A stretch of DNA of 64,000 nucleotides from positions 876,501 to 940,500 of the forward strand of contig NZ_JAOWPS010000002.1 in assembly GCF_025753795.1 (NCBI RefSeq), written 5' to 3'. The position numbers and the translations under genes are program-made. This document shows, piece after piece, positions 28,418 through 36,154 of the stretch. The notes under the pieces were generated by a model. It was not told the DNA's origin, searched no databases, and saw only the letters and a list, made by a program, of their open reading frames with translations. The stretch comes from Mesorhizobium sp. YC-39 (GTDB lineage Bacteria > Pseudomonadota > Alphaproteobacteria > Rhizobiales > Rhizobiaceae). How positions within the stretch are numbered: position 1 is the first letter of the stretch; each line of letters begins with the position of its first letter.

Positions 28418-29473
28418 CTAGGTGCTGGGGATGATCCACGCGTCCGAGACTGCGACGTGCACTTTTTGGCCAACCGTCAGAGCCTCGGTACTATCGATCA
28501 GCAGTTCCTGCCGTGCCTCTTGTTCCGATGCCGAGAGTGCCAGCCTGATCTCGTGGACCGGGCCGCGATAGATGCTGTCGAGCACAATGGCCGGCATGCC
28601 TGCGGATGAAATCCGCAGCGCTTCCGGCCGCAGCAGGATCTTGGCCGGTCCCACGGATGCCCCGGCACTTCGCGCCATGAGACGATGCCCTGCTACGTCG
28701 ACCGTCGCGGTATTCCCGGCGGGATCGGTCACCATTCCCGCAATGATGGACCCACGGCCGACAAAGCCGGCGATCGTCGCATTGGCGGGCGCGCGGTAGA
28801 CTTCCTGCGGCGCCGCCGCCTGCAGCACCTTGCCTTGGCTCATGATGGCGACCCGGTCGGCCAATGCCAAGGCTTCGGCCTGGTCGTGGGTGACATAGAC
28901 GATGGTGGCCCCGGTGCGGCGATGGATGTCGCGAAACGCATCGACCATGGAGGCGCGCAGATGCATGTCGAGATTGGCGAGCGGTTCGTCGAACAGGATG
29001 ATCCTGGCGTCGGCGACCAGGCAGCGTGCCAGCGCCACGCGCTGACGTTGGCCGCCGGACAATTCCTCGATGCGGCGGCTTTCGAAACCGGTGAGCCCGA
29101 CAATGTCGAGAACAGCGCCGACACGGCCGGCTATTGCGCCCCGTTCGACATGCCGGGCCTTCAGCGGATAGGCGATATTCGCCGCGACATCCATATGTGG
29201 CCAAAGCGCATAGGACTGGAAGACGACCCCGACGCCGCGCGCTTCCGGCGGCACTTGCCGCTGCGGATCGGCCATCAATGCCTCGCCAAACAACACGCGG
29301 CCTTCGCTGGGCGCCTCGAAGCCGGCGATCAGCCTCAGCATCGTGGTCTTGCCGCACCCGGACGGGCCGAGCAGTGCGGTGAAGGAGCCCGCCGCGAAGT
29401 CCAGCGAAACGGCGTCAAGCGCGGCGGTTTCGTTGAACCGCTTGCTGAGACGCTCCACCCTGATTTCGCTCAT
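28418..29473 (-). CDS. ABC transporter ATP-binding protein (FbpC/PotA type)
   Basis: A 351-residue ATPase. Walker A GPSGCGKTT, Q-loop FQSYALWPHM, signature LSGGQRQRVALARC, Walker B IILFDEPLANLD and H-loop VTHDQAEALALAD are complete, with a C-terminal TOBE-like domain. Its stop lies six bases from the stop of the permease, tail to tail. Such importers normally keep all three genes on one strand, so this arrangement points to a local inversion or separate control. It is still the obvious partner of 25682 and 26676. Confidence 0.93.
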   Translation of the reverse strand: MSEIRVERLSKRFNETAALDAVSLDFAAGSFTALLGPSGCGKTTMLRLIAGFEAPSEGRVLFGEALMADPQRQVPPEARGVGVVFQSYALWPHMDVAANIAYPLKARHVERGAIAGRVGAVLDIVGLTGFESRRIEELSGGQRQRVALARCLVADARIILFDEPLANLDMHLRASMVDAFRDIHRRTGATIVYVTHDQAEALALADRVAIMSQGKVLQAAAPQEVYRAPANATIAGFVGRGSIIAGMVTDPAGNTATVDVAGHRLMARSAGASVGPAKILLRPEALRISSAGMPAIVLDSIYRGPVHEIRLALSASEQEARQELLIDSTEALTVGQKVHVAVSDAWIIPST

Positions 29474-29595
29474 GCTTCACCCATTGGCGTATCACTGCAC
29501 CTCACGCCGGTTGCGCGAACAACCGGCGTGGCATGGGTCGGCAATACGTTGGAAGTCCGGCCATGACAATGATGGCGGGGCCGTGGTGCCGGCGC

Positions 29596-30384
29596 TTATT
29601 GCGCCGTCCAGCCGCCATCCATCGGCAAAGTCGTTCCGGTGATCTGCCTGGCTGAATCCGAGCACAGGAACAGCGCCAGCGCCGCAAGCTCCTCGACAGT
29701 GACGAACTCCTTGGTCGGCTGTGCCGCCAGCAGCACATCGCGCTTGACCTGCTCCTCGGTCATGCCGCGCGCCTTCATCGTGTCGGGTATCTGCTTTTCA
29801 ACCAGCGGCGTCCAGACATAGCCGGGCGCGATCGCATTGACGGTGACGCCGTCAAGTGCCGCCTCCAGCGCCACCGTCTTGGTCAGGCCCGCTATGCCGT
29901 GCTTGGCCGACACATAGGCGGACTTGAACGGCGAGGCGACCAGCGCGTGTGCCGAGGCGGTGTTGATGATGCGGCCCCATTTGCGCGCCTTCATGCCAGG
30001 CAGTGCCGCCTTGATCGCGTAGAAGGCGGCAAGCAAATTGATGCGGATGATGGCTTCCCATTTGTCGTCGGGAAATTCCTCGATCGGCGCGACATGCTGG
30101 ATGCCTGCATTGTTGACCAGTATGTCGAGGCTGCCGAAGGCTTTCTCGGCCTCGTGCACCATGGCGCTCACCGCAGCACCGTCCATCATGTTGGCGCCGG
30201 AATAGCGGCATTTGACGCCGAAATCCTTCTCGATGCTCAAGCGCTCCTGCTCGATATCCGCGGCGTTGCCCAGTCCATTGATGGTGATGTTGGCGCCTTC
30301 GGCGGCAAATGCGCGGGCGATGCCAAGGCCAATGCCGCTGGTCGAGCCGGTGACGAGGGCATTCTTGGAGGACAGGAAACCCAT
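29596..30384 (-). CDS. bdhA: 3-hydroxybutyrate dehydrogenase (SDR)
   Basis: A 262-residue short-chain dehydrogenase that interconverts (R)-3-hydroxybutyrate and acetoacetate with NAD in the PHB cycle. Cofactor motif TGSTSGIG is at residues 12-19, NNAG at 91-94, catalytic Ser144, Tyr157 and Lys161 (SAYVSAK). The downstream AIAPGYVWTPLVEKQIPD and the terminal LPMDGGWTAQ are characteristic of bacterial BdhA. ATG 30384 (MGFLSSKNALVTG) is used; the frame is open to 30564 without coding sense. Acetoacetate decarboxylase is encoded divergently next to it. Confidence 0.93.
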   Translation of the reverse strand: MGFLSSKNALVTGSTSGIGLGIARAFAAEGANITINGLGNAADIEQERLSIEKDFGVKCRYSGANMMDGAAVSAMVHEAEKAFGSLDILVNNAGIQHVAPIEEFPDDKWEAIIRINLLAAFYAIKAALPGMKARKWGRIINTASAHALVASPFKSAYVSAKHGIAGLTKTVALEAALDGVTVNAIAPGYVWTPLVEKQIPDTMKARGMTEEQVKRDVLLAAQPTKEFVTVEELAALALFLCSDSARQITGTTLPMDGGWTAQ

Positions 30385-30521
30385 GATGATCTCGCGACAG
30401 GTGGGAGGGAACACGAAAGGAAAGAGGGGCGGCTTGTGCACCGCAGCATGACAATGCCACAGCCATGTGTCGGCGCGATTACAGGCTTGCGACGGCGTCA
30501 GCAGGCCCGTTTTAGAGGGAC

Positions 30522-30548
30522 TGTCAGACGGCTGACACGGCATTGTCA
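30522..30548. promoter_or_regulatory. Overlapping dyads in the bdhA-adc divergent promoter
   Basis: TGTCAG-ACGG-CTGACA (30522-30537) is a perfect dyad. Its right half also pairs with TGTCA at 30544-30548. In addition, GGCATTGTCATG (30539-30550) recurs inverted at 30447-30458. The arrangement looks like cooperative regulator sites between the two genes. The regulator is not known. Confidence 0.5.
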
Positions 30549-30613
30549 TGGTGCCGTGCAACATAAGCCGTTGCGCGCTCGCGCAGTCATTCCTCAGCGA
30601 ACGGGGCCACAGT

Positions 30614-31360
30614 TTGGAAATCGCCGATGTCGTGAAGCGCGCCTATGCGATGCCGCTCACTAACCCCTCATTTCCGCCCGGTCCCTATCGTTTCTTCGAC
30701 CGCGAATATGTCATCATCACCTACCGCACGACGCGCGAAGCGCTCGAGGCGGTGGTGCCGGCGCCGTTGGAGATCGACGAGCCGCTGGTCAAATACGAAT
30801 TCATCCGCATGCCTGATTCAACCGGCTTCGGCGACTATACCGAGACCGGCCAGGTCATCCCCGTGCGCTACAATGGTGAACATGGCGCCTATGTCCACTC
30901 CATGTATCTCGACGATGACGCGCCGATCGCCGGCGGCCGCGAGCTATGGGGCTTTCCGAAAAAACTGGCCAATCCGAAGATCGTGCATGAGGGCGAGGTG
31001 GTGGTCGGCACTTTGCACTATGGCAGCGTTCTGTGCGCCACCGGCACGATGGGCTACAAGCACAGGCCGGCCGATCACGACCAGATCCTCGCCTCGCTTG
31101 CGGCACCCAACTTCCTGATCAAGATCATCCCGCATGTCGACGGCACGCCGCGCATCTGCGAGCTGGTGCGCTACCATCTCACCGACGTGACATTGAAGGA
31201 GGCCTGGACCGCGCCGGCGGCGCTTGACCTGCGGCCTCATGTCATGGCCGACGTAGCGCGCCTGCCGGTGCTCGACATCGTGTCGGCCGTTCACTTCACC
31301 GCCGATCTGACGCTTGGGCTGGGCGAGGTGGTTCACGACTATCTCTCCGACCGTGGCTGA
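30614..31360 (+). CDS. adc: Acetoacetate decarboxylase
   Basis: A protein of about 248 residues that converts acetoacetate to acetone and CO2. It aligns along its whole length with the clostridial enzyme: [46 protein letters not shown] and [20 protein letters not shown]. The Schiff-base lysine is Lys116 in PKK, with Arg30 and Glu77 at the expected active-site places. TTG 30614 is chosen because it reproduces the family N-terminus; ATG 30548 and ATG 30650 are alternatives. With BdhA it handles overflow from PHB or ketone-body breakdown. Confidence 0.9.
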   Translation: MEIADVVKRAYAMPLTNPSFPPGPYRFFDREYVIITYRTTREALEAVVPAPLEIDEPLVKYEFIRMPDSTGFGDYTETGQVIPVRYNGEHGAYVHSMYLDDDAPIAGGRELWGFPKKLANPKIVHEGEVVVGTLHYGSVLCATGTMGYKHRPADHDQILASLAAPNFLIKIIPHVDGTPRICELVRYHLTDVTLKEAWTAPAALDLRPHVMADVARLPVLDIVSAVHFTADLTLGLGEVVHDYLSDRG

Positions 31361-31375
31361 TCCGCCCCGAAAATC

Positions 31376-32554
31376 ATGTCGGAGACCAAAACCGTGCTCG
31401 AACGCAACAGCAAGAAGGTGGCAGCCGCCACCATCGAGGAAATCTCCGCGCAATATGACCGCGTCGCGCTGGTGTTCCAGGGCGGCGGGGCGCTGGGCGC
31501 CTATCAGGCCGGTGTCTACCAGGCGCTGGCCGAGGCCGGCTGCGAGCCGAGCTGGCTTTCCGGCGTGTCGATCGGCGCCATCAATGCGTCTATAATCGCC
31601 GGCAACGAGCCGAGCCGCCGGCTGCAGCGGCTGGAGCAATTCTGGCAGACGATTTCGGGTCGCAAGATCTGGGCCTATACGCCCGAGGGCGACATCTACC
31701 GCGACATCCGCAACCGCACCTCCTCATGGATGACGATGGCCATGGGGCAGCCCGGCTTCTTCAAGCCGCGCAATCCCAACCCGTGGTTCGAGCAGCCGGG
31801 CGCCGAGGGTGCCACCTCCTTCTACGACACCGCCGAGCTGAAGGACACGCTGGAGAGCCTTATCGACTTCGACGTGTTGAACGACGGCAAGAAGCGGCTC
31901 AGCGTCGGCGCGGTCAATGTCAGGACCGGCAACTTCGTCTATTTCGATACCGAGAAGGTGCGCATCGGCCCCGAGCACATCATGGCAAGCGGCGCGCTGC
32001 CGCCGGCCTTCCCAGCGGTCCGCATCGAGGGCGAATATTACTGGGACGGCGGCATCGTCTCCAACACGCCGCTGCAATATCTGCTCGACCAGGAGGAGGA
32101 CCGCTCTTCGCTGGTTTTCCAGGTCGACCTGTTCAGTGCGCGCGGTACCTTGCCGCGTGGCATGGCCGACGTTTTGTCACGGCACAAGGACATCATGTAT
32201 TCCAGCCGCACACGTCAGAACACCGATAATTTCCAGCGCATCCACGCGCTGAAGATGAAGCTGCTAGATGCCCTGAAACGCGTCCCCGCCGAACTGCTGA
32301 ATGATGGTGAAAAAGAGCTGATCGAGGACTATTCGAATGCCGGCGTGGTCAACATCGTCCACCTGATCTACCAGCACAAGGGCTACGAGGGACACGCCAA
32401 GGATTATGAATTCTCGGGCACCTCGATGCGCGAGCACTGGGAAATGGGGCTTGAGGATACCCAGCGCACGCTGCGTCATCGCCAATGGTTGACACTGCCG
32501 ACCAATGTCGAGGGCGTCGCCATCCACGATCTGCACCGCGAGGATCCGACCTGA
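31376..32554 (+). CDS. Patatin-like phospholipase/hydrolase
   Basis: A 392-residue serine hydrolase. Oxyanion-hole motif QGGGALGAYQAGV, nucleophile elbow GVSIGAINAS and the dyad aspartate motif YYWDGGIVSNTP define a functional patatin domain (about residues 30-240). It is followed by a C-terminal domain (HLIYQHKGYEGHAKDYEFS) seen in DUF3734-type proteins. It begins 15 bases after adc. Patatin-like enzymes include lipases and some intracellular PHB depolymerases; the PHB-cycle neighbours favour the latter, but this is inference. Confidence 0.9.
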   Translation: MSETKTVLERNSKKVAAATIEEISAQYDRVALVFQGGGALGAYQAGVYQALAEAGCEPSWLSGVSIGAINASIIAGNEPSRRLQRLEQFWQTISGRKIWAYTPEGDIYRDIRNRTSSWMTMAMGQPGFFKPRNPNPWFEQPGAEGATSFYDTAELKDTLESLIDFDVLNDGKKRLSVGAVNVRTGNFVYFDTEKVRIGPEHIMASGALPPAFPAVRIEGEYYWDGGIVSNTPLQYLLDQEEDRSSLVFQVDLFSARGTLPRGMADVLSRHKDIMYSSRTRQNTDNFQRIHALKMKLLDALKRVPAELLNDGEKELIEDYSNAGVVNIVHLIYQHKGYEGHAKDYEFSGTSMREHWEMGLEDTQRTLRHRQWLTLPTNVEGVAIHDLHREDPT

Positions 32555-32643
32555 AGTCAGGCTTCATCGGATGATCCTGCAATAAGGCCACCTGCATCGC
32601 CACAGTGTCGGCAGACTCTCTGAAAACATCTGGAAGCAGAAAT

Positions 32644-32667
32644 GACGCCGCAAGCGGCGCCGTCTCT
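32644..32667. terminator. Imperfect GC hairpin
   Basis: GACGCCGC and GCGGCGCCGTC form an imperfect stem followed by CTCTTT, 90 bases after the patatin stop. It may terminate the adc-patatin transcript. Confidence 0.3.
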
Positions 32668-32686
32668 TTGATCGCGCCGTGGTCGC

Positions 32687-32871
32687 TCAGAACACTTGGC
32701 GGAAGATGATGAACAGCACGAATGCGAGCGCAATCGAGCAAGGCAGCGTCAGCACCCAGGCGAGCAGCAGATTGCGCACCGTCGACCATCGCAGGCCCGA
32801 ACCGTTGGCCGCCATCGTGCCGGCGACGCCCGAAGACAACACGTGGGTGGTCGACACCGGCAGGCCGAAAC
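32687..32871 (-). pseudogene. C-terminal remnant of a PiT-type phosphate transporter
   Basis: The last 61 codons of a phosphate permease survive: [20 protein letters not shown], then [20 protein letters not shown]. The STTH motif and the final helix are characteristic of the PiT family. Upstream the frame runs into unrelated Arg/Cys-rich sequence with no transporter features, so the first 80 percent or more of the gene is gone. The remaining part of 32872-33111 shows nothing I can identify. Confidence 0.75.
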
Positions 32872-33111
32872 GGTCGGAATCCCCGCTTCGCTTGAAACAA
32901 CGTCCACCGTGTCCAACTCCTCTTGCATTACAGCAAAAACCGGGAGGGAACGCTATGTCCGCACAATGAACCCTATGTGACGGCACCGATCGTGCGCGGC
33001 ACTCTGGAGGCTGCAAACTGGCACGAACTGCCTGGATAACCTCATCGTGATCGGTCCGAGATCCCGGCTTCGCTGGAGATCACACGCGACATTAAAAAGC
33101 CGCGGGATCTT

Positions 33112-34110
33112 TTGCGTATCCAGGGGCACATGGCGCGTCGTGCGGTTTCTGATTTGAAATTCCTGAACGCCGATGCCATGAAATGGAGGGGATCAAAAAT
33201 CCACAAGCCGGGCCGTGGACGCATGGGCCTGACCGGAGCACGGGGGCGGAAGATAGCTCTGAACGCTGAAGACATAGTCGGCCATCCGGCGTTGCATCTC
33301 TGTGTCCAGGCGCAGTCGCTGGCGCTTATCCAGATTTACGAAGCGAGCCCGCGCCTTGCTTCCGTCTTCGCCACACAGCAACGTTGGCTGATGGGCCATG
33401 TCGGTCTTGCCTTGCATTTCAGGCGAGACCCGAGCGACCATCGCAAGCAATTGACGGCAGCCCGTTTCATCGATGCCATACGCCAGCATTCGGTGGCCAG
33501 CCGCAACACCGCCGAGGCTTTCATCAAAGAGATGCTGCACTATCACGTCGTCGAGTATCTGCCGACGAATGAGGATGGGCGTGCTCGCCCTTTTCAGGTC
33601 ACGGCGGCAACAGTGAAGACATTTGCCGGCTGGGTCGTTGCCCATCTACAAACGCTGGACAGCCTCGACGGCGGGAGCCGGCTGGCCACATTCCTCGCCC
33701 GACCCGACATGCTTGCCAGATTGCAGCCGCTGGTGGCGGACGGCCTGCTTTCTTCTCAGCCGGTGCGCGAGCCCAAGCAGACCTTTTCCCTGTTCATCTG
33801 GCTCAACAATGGCGGCATCGTCATGGACTGGCTGATGTCCGGCATCGATCCCGACCAAGCGGGTCTCGACCGGATCCCGACCAGTGTGGTGTCGATCGCA
33901 GACCTCGCCAACTGGCTCAGGCTTTCCCGGACCCATCTTTCACGCAAATTGCGCGACGCCGAACAACTCGGCAGCGTCGGCTGGCTGGGCCAGCGGGGGC
34001 ATTCGGTCATGTGGGTTTCGAAGCAGTTCTACCAGGAATACATGGCCGTCCAGGCCGCCAAGCTTGCCATTGTCGATGCGGCGTTCTCGACGTGCTTGCC
34101 GACCCCTTGA
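33112..34110 (+). CDS. Hypothetical protein with C-terminal winged helix
   Basis: An open frame of up to 332 codons. The first 60 residues are basic and low in coding character; the true start may be ATG 33178 or ATG 33223. The middle (LALIQIYEASPRLASVFATQ) is helical and hydrophobic. A helix-turn-helix near the end (SIADLANWLRLSRTHLSRKL) and a following wing-like segment (LGSVGWLGQRGHSVMWVSK) suggest a DNA-binding regulator. It stands alone between the phosphate transporter remnant and tetR. I do not recognise the family. Confidence 0.65.
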   Translation: MRIQGHMARRAVSDLKFLNADAMKWRGSKIHKPGRGRMGLTGARGRKIALNAEDIVGHPALHLCVQAQSLALIQIYEASPRLASVFATQQRWLMGHVGLALHFRRDPSDHRKQLTAARFIDAIRQHSVASRNTAEAFIKEMLHYHVVEYLPTNEDGRARPFQVTAATVKTFAGWVVAHLQTLDSLDGGSRLATFLARPDMLARLQPLVADGLLSSQPVREPKQTFSLFIWLNNGGIVMDWLMSGIDPDQAGLDRIPTSVVSIADLANWLRLSRTHLSRKLRDAEQLGSVGWLGQRGHSVMWVSKQFYQEYMAVQAAKLAIVDAAFSTCLPTP

Positions 34111-34134
34111 GCCTTCCCCGGACGGCCGCGGCGA

Positions 34135-34671
34135 CTATCCGGCAATCCGCAGCAAGGACGATATCAGCAGCCCGCGCTCGTCAGCCGAAAGGATATCCGA
34201 ATCGAAGAGGTTCATGCTGCGAAGCCCCTCGATGGCGAGAAAGCAGACCAGCAGCGCCTTGAGATCAGGGGTTTCTCCTTTCAGTCGCTCGAAGAGCTGC
34301 CGCTTGAACGATTTTATCGGCGTCAGGAAATCGGGATCCTCGGCGATCGCCGAAAATATCCACGAGGCCGACGGTTGCGGCTCCTCGCAATCGCTGGCCG
34401 AAAGCTTGATATAGATGGCAAGCAGACTTTCGCCGCTGGCCCCGGCCGTACGTGCGGCCTCCAGCGCCCGCTCGAACTCGCGCAGGTAATCCTCCACCAG
34501 CGCCTGCATCAACTTTGCCTTGGTCGGAAAATTATACAGCAAGCCACCCTTCGACACGCCGGCACGACTGGCAACCGCATCCAGCGACAGGCTTCCTGGT
34601 CCGGATTCCCGGGCAACATCGGCAGCCGCTGCGAGAATCTTCTCGCGCGAATTCGATCTTTGGGCTTTCAT
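34135..34671 (-). CDS. TetR-family repressor of the adjacent RND pump
   Basis: A 178-residue regulator. A TetR helix-turn-helix fills residues 8-55 (REKILAAAADVARESGPGSL, then AVASRAGVSKGGLLYNFPTK); the rest is the helical ligand domain of the AcrR C-terminal type. ATG 34671 has GGGAGGG upstream; the longer frame to 35076 is spurious and overlaps the pump gene. It is divergent from the efflux genes, and a dyad in the shared promoter is its likely operator. It probably derepresses the pump on drug or metabolite binding. Confidence 0.92.
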   Translation of the reverse strand: MKAQRSNSREKILAAAADVARESGPGSLSLDAVASRAGVSKGGLLYNFPTKAKLMQALVEDYLREFERALEAARTAGASGESLLAIYIKLSASDCEEPQPSASWIFSAIAEDPDFLTPIKSFKRQLFERLKGETPDLKALLVCFLAIEGLRSMNLFDSDILSADERGLLISSLLRIAG

Positions 34672-34701
34672 GGCACCCTCCCATCGCAACATTAGGCCCA
34701 A

Positions 34702-34730
34702 TTGACAAGACCGTCCAGACGGTACAGTAA
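34702..34730 (+). promoter_or_regulatory. Promoter with embedded TetR operator
   Basis: A -35-like TTGACA (34702-34707) is followed after 17 bases by CAGTAA. Within the spacer is a perfect dyad ACCGTC-CA-GACGGT (34710-34723). An operator inside the promoter spacer is the classic layout for TetR-type repression of the divergent efflux operon. Confidence 0.65.
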
Positions 34731-34816
34731 GACCGCCATTATTTGAAAATCGGGACCTGCCGTGGATAGTGTCCCGACATCGACCGCCATGACGGTCGCC
34801 GGTTGAGGGGACACTC

Positions 34817-36154
34817 TTGTTCAGACGCATAATCCAGATAGTCGTCATCGCCTTGGTTTTGCTCGTGCTGGTCGCCGTGGTCGGCGGCATTGTCGGCTTC
34901 AACTTCCTGCGCGACAACGGCATCAAGCAGTATTTCGCCACCATGAAACCGCCGGCGGCGACCGTGTCCACCACCATCGTCAAGCCGATCAGCTGGACGC
35001 CGGGCATCGAGGCGATCGGCACGGTGAGTGCGGTGCGCGGCGTCGACCTGACTGTTGAGACCGCTGGTATCGTCAAGGAGATCCTTTTTCACGCCAACGA
35101 GAAGGTCAAAGCCAACGCGGTTCTCCTTCAACTCGACGATGCCGTCGAACGTGCCGATCTCGATGCGGAGAAGGCTCAAGCCGTGCTCGTCCAGACGGCG
35201 CTGACGCGCGCCATCGAATTGCAGAGGCGCGGCGTCGGTGCGGACGTTACGCTTGACACGGCGCGGGCAACCGCATCAGCCACCCTCGCACAGGTGAACA
35301 AGATGCAGGCGGTGCTCGAGCAGAAGCAGTTGACGGCGCCTTTCGGCGGCACGGTGGGTATCCCAAAGATCGACCTCGGCCAGTATCTGGCGTCCGGAAC
35401 CGCAGTGGTGACCCTGCAGGATCTGGACACGATGCGGGTCGACTTCTCGATTCCTGAACAGCAGCTTCCCCTGCTGAAGATCGGCCAGACGGTTCGGCTG
35501 GGCATCGGCGGCGGCGACATGCCGTTTGCCGGCGCCATTCGCGGCATCGACCCCAAGATCGACCCCAGCAGCCGTCTGGTCACGGTCCGGGCGGAGGTGG
35601 CCAACCCCGAAGGCAAGCTGACGCCTGGCCAGTTCGTGCAGGTGCGCGTCGAATTGCCGGAGGAGAACAATGTGCTGGCGCTGCCGCAGACTGCGCTGAC
35701 GTCCAGCCTCTATGGCGATTTCATCTTTGTCGTGCGTCCGGCCGGGGCGGAAGCCGCCTCGGCCCCGGCTGCGAAGCCTGGAGAAATGCCCGCCGCCTCG
35801 GCAGCAGACGAGCCCGCGGCGGCGGATGCTGCAAAACCGGCGGACGCAACCAAGCCGGCGGCGGATGCCACCAAGCCCGCCGCTGATGCGGCAGCCGACA
35901 AACCCGCGGACAAGACGGCTGCCGACCCGGCCAAGCCGGCCACGGAGGGCGAAAAGCCGGCTCTCGTCCTGTCGCAGGTATTCGTCAAGCCTGGCCGCCG
36001 CAATGCCGGCATGATCGAGATCCTCGAAGGTCTCACTGCTGGCGATGAGGTCGTCACCGCCGGCCAGAACCGGCTTTTCAACGGCATGTCCGTTGCTGTC
36101 GACAACACGATCGACCCGACCAAGCCGGTGAACCAGCAGGCAAGCCAGAAATGA
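34817..36154 (+). CDS. RND efflux periplasmic adaptor (membrane fusion protein)
   Basis: A 445-residue HlyD/AcrA-type adaptor with an N-terminal membrane anchor (IVVIALVLLVLVAVVGGIVG). It has a split lipoyl domain (GIVKEILFHANEKVKANAVLLQLDD and KQLTAPFGGTVG), a short helical hairpin and a beta-barrel domain (SIPEQQLPLLKIGQTV). An insertion of about 85 residues rich in Ala, Lys, Pro and Asp interrupts the C-terminal membrane-proximal domain at roughly residues 313-385. TTG 34817 is preferred: GAGGGG lies six bases before it. It overlaps the pump gene in ATGA. Confidence 0.92.
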   Translation: MFRRIIQIVVIALVLLVLVAVVGGIVGFNFLRDNGIKQYFATMKPPAATVSTTIVKPISWTPGIEAIGTVSAVRGVDLTVETAGIVKEILFHANEKVKANAVLLQLDDAVERADLDAEKAQAVLVQTALTRAIELQRRGVGADVTLDTARATASATLAQVNKMQAVLEQKQLTAPFGGTVGIPKIDLGQYLASGTAVVTLQDLDTMRVDFSIPEQQLPLLKIGQTVRLGIGGGDMPFAGAIRGIDPKIDPSSRLVTVRAEVANPEGKLTPGQFVQVRVELPEENNVLALPQTALTSSLYGDFIFVVRPAGAEAASAPAAKPGEMPAASAADEPAAADAAKPADATKPAADATKPAADAAADKPADKTAADPAKPATEGEKPALVLSQVFVKPGRRNAGMIEILEGLTAGDEVVTAGQNRLFNGMSVAVDNTIDPTKPVNQQASQK

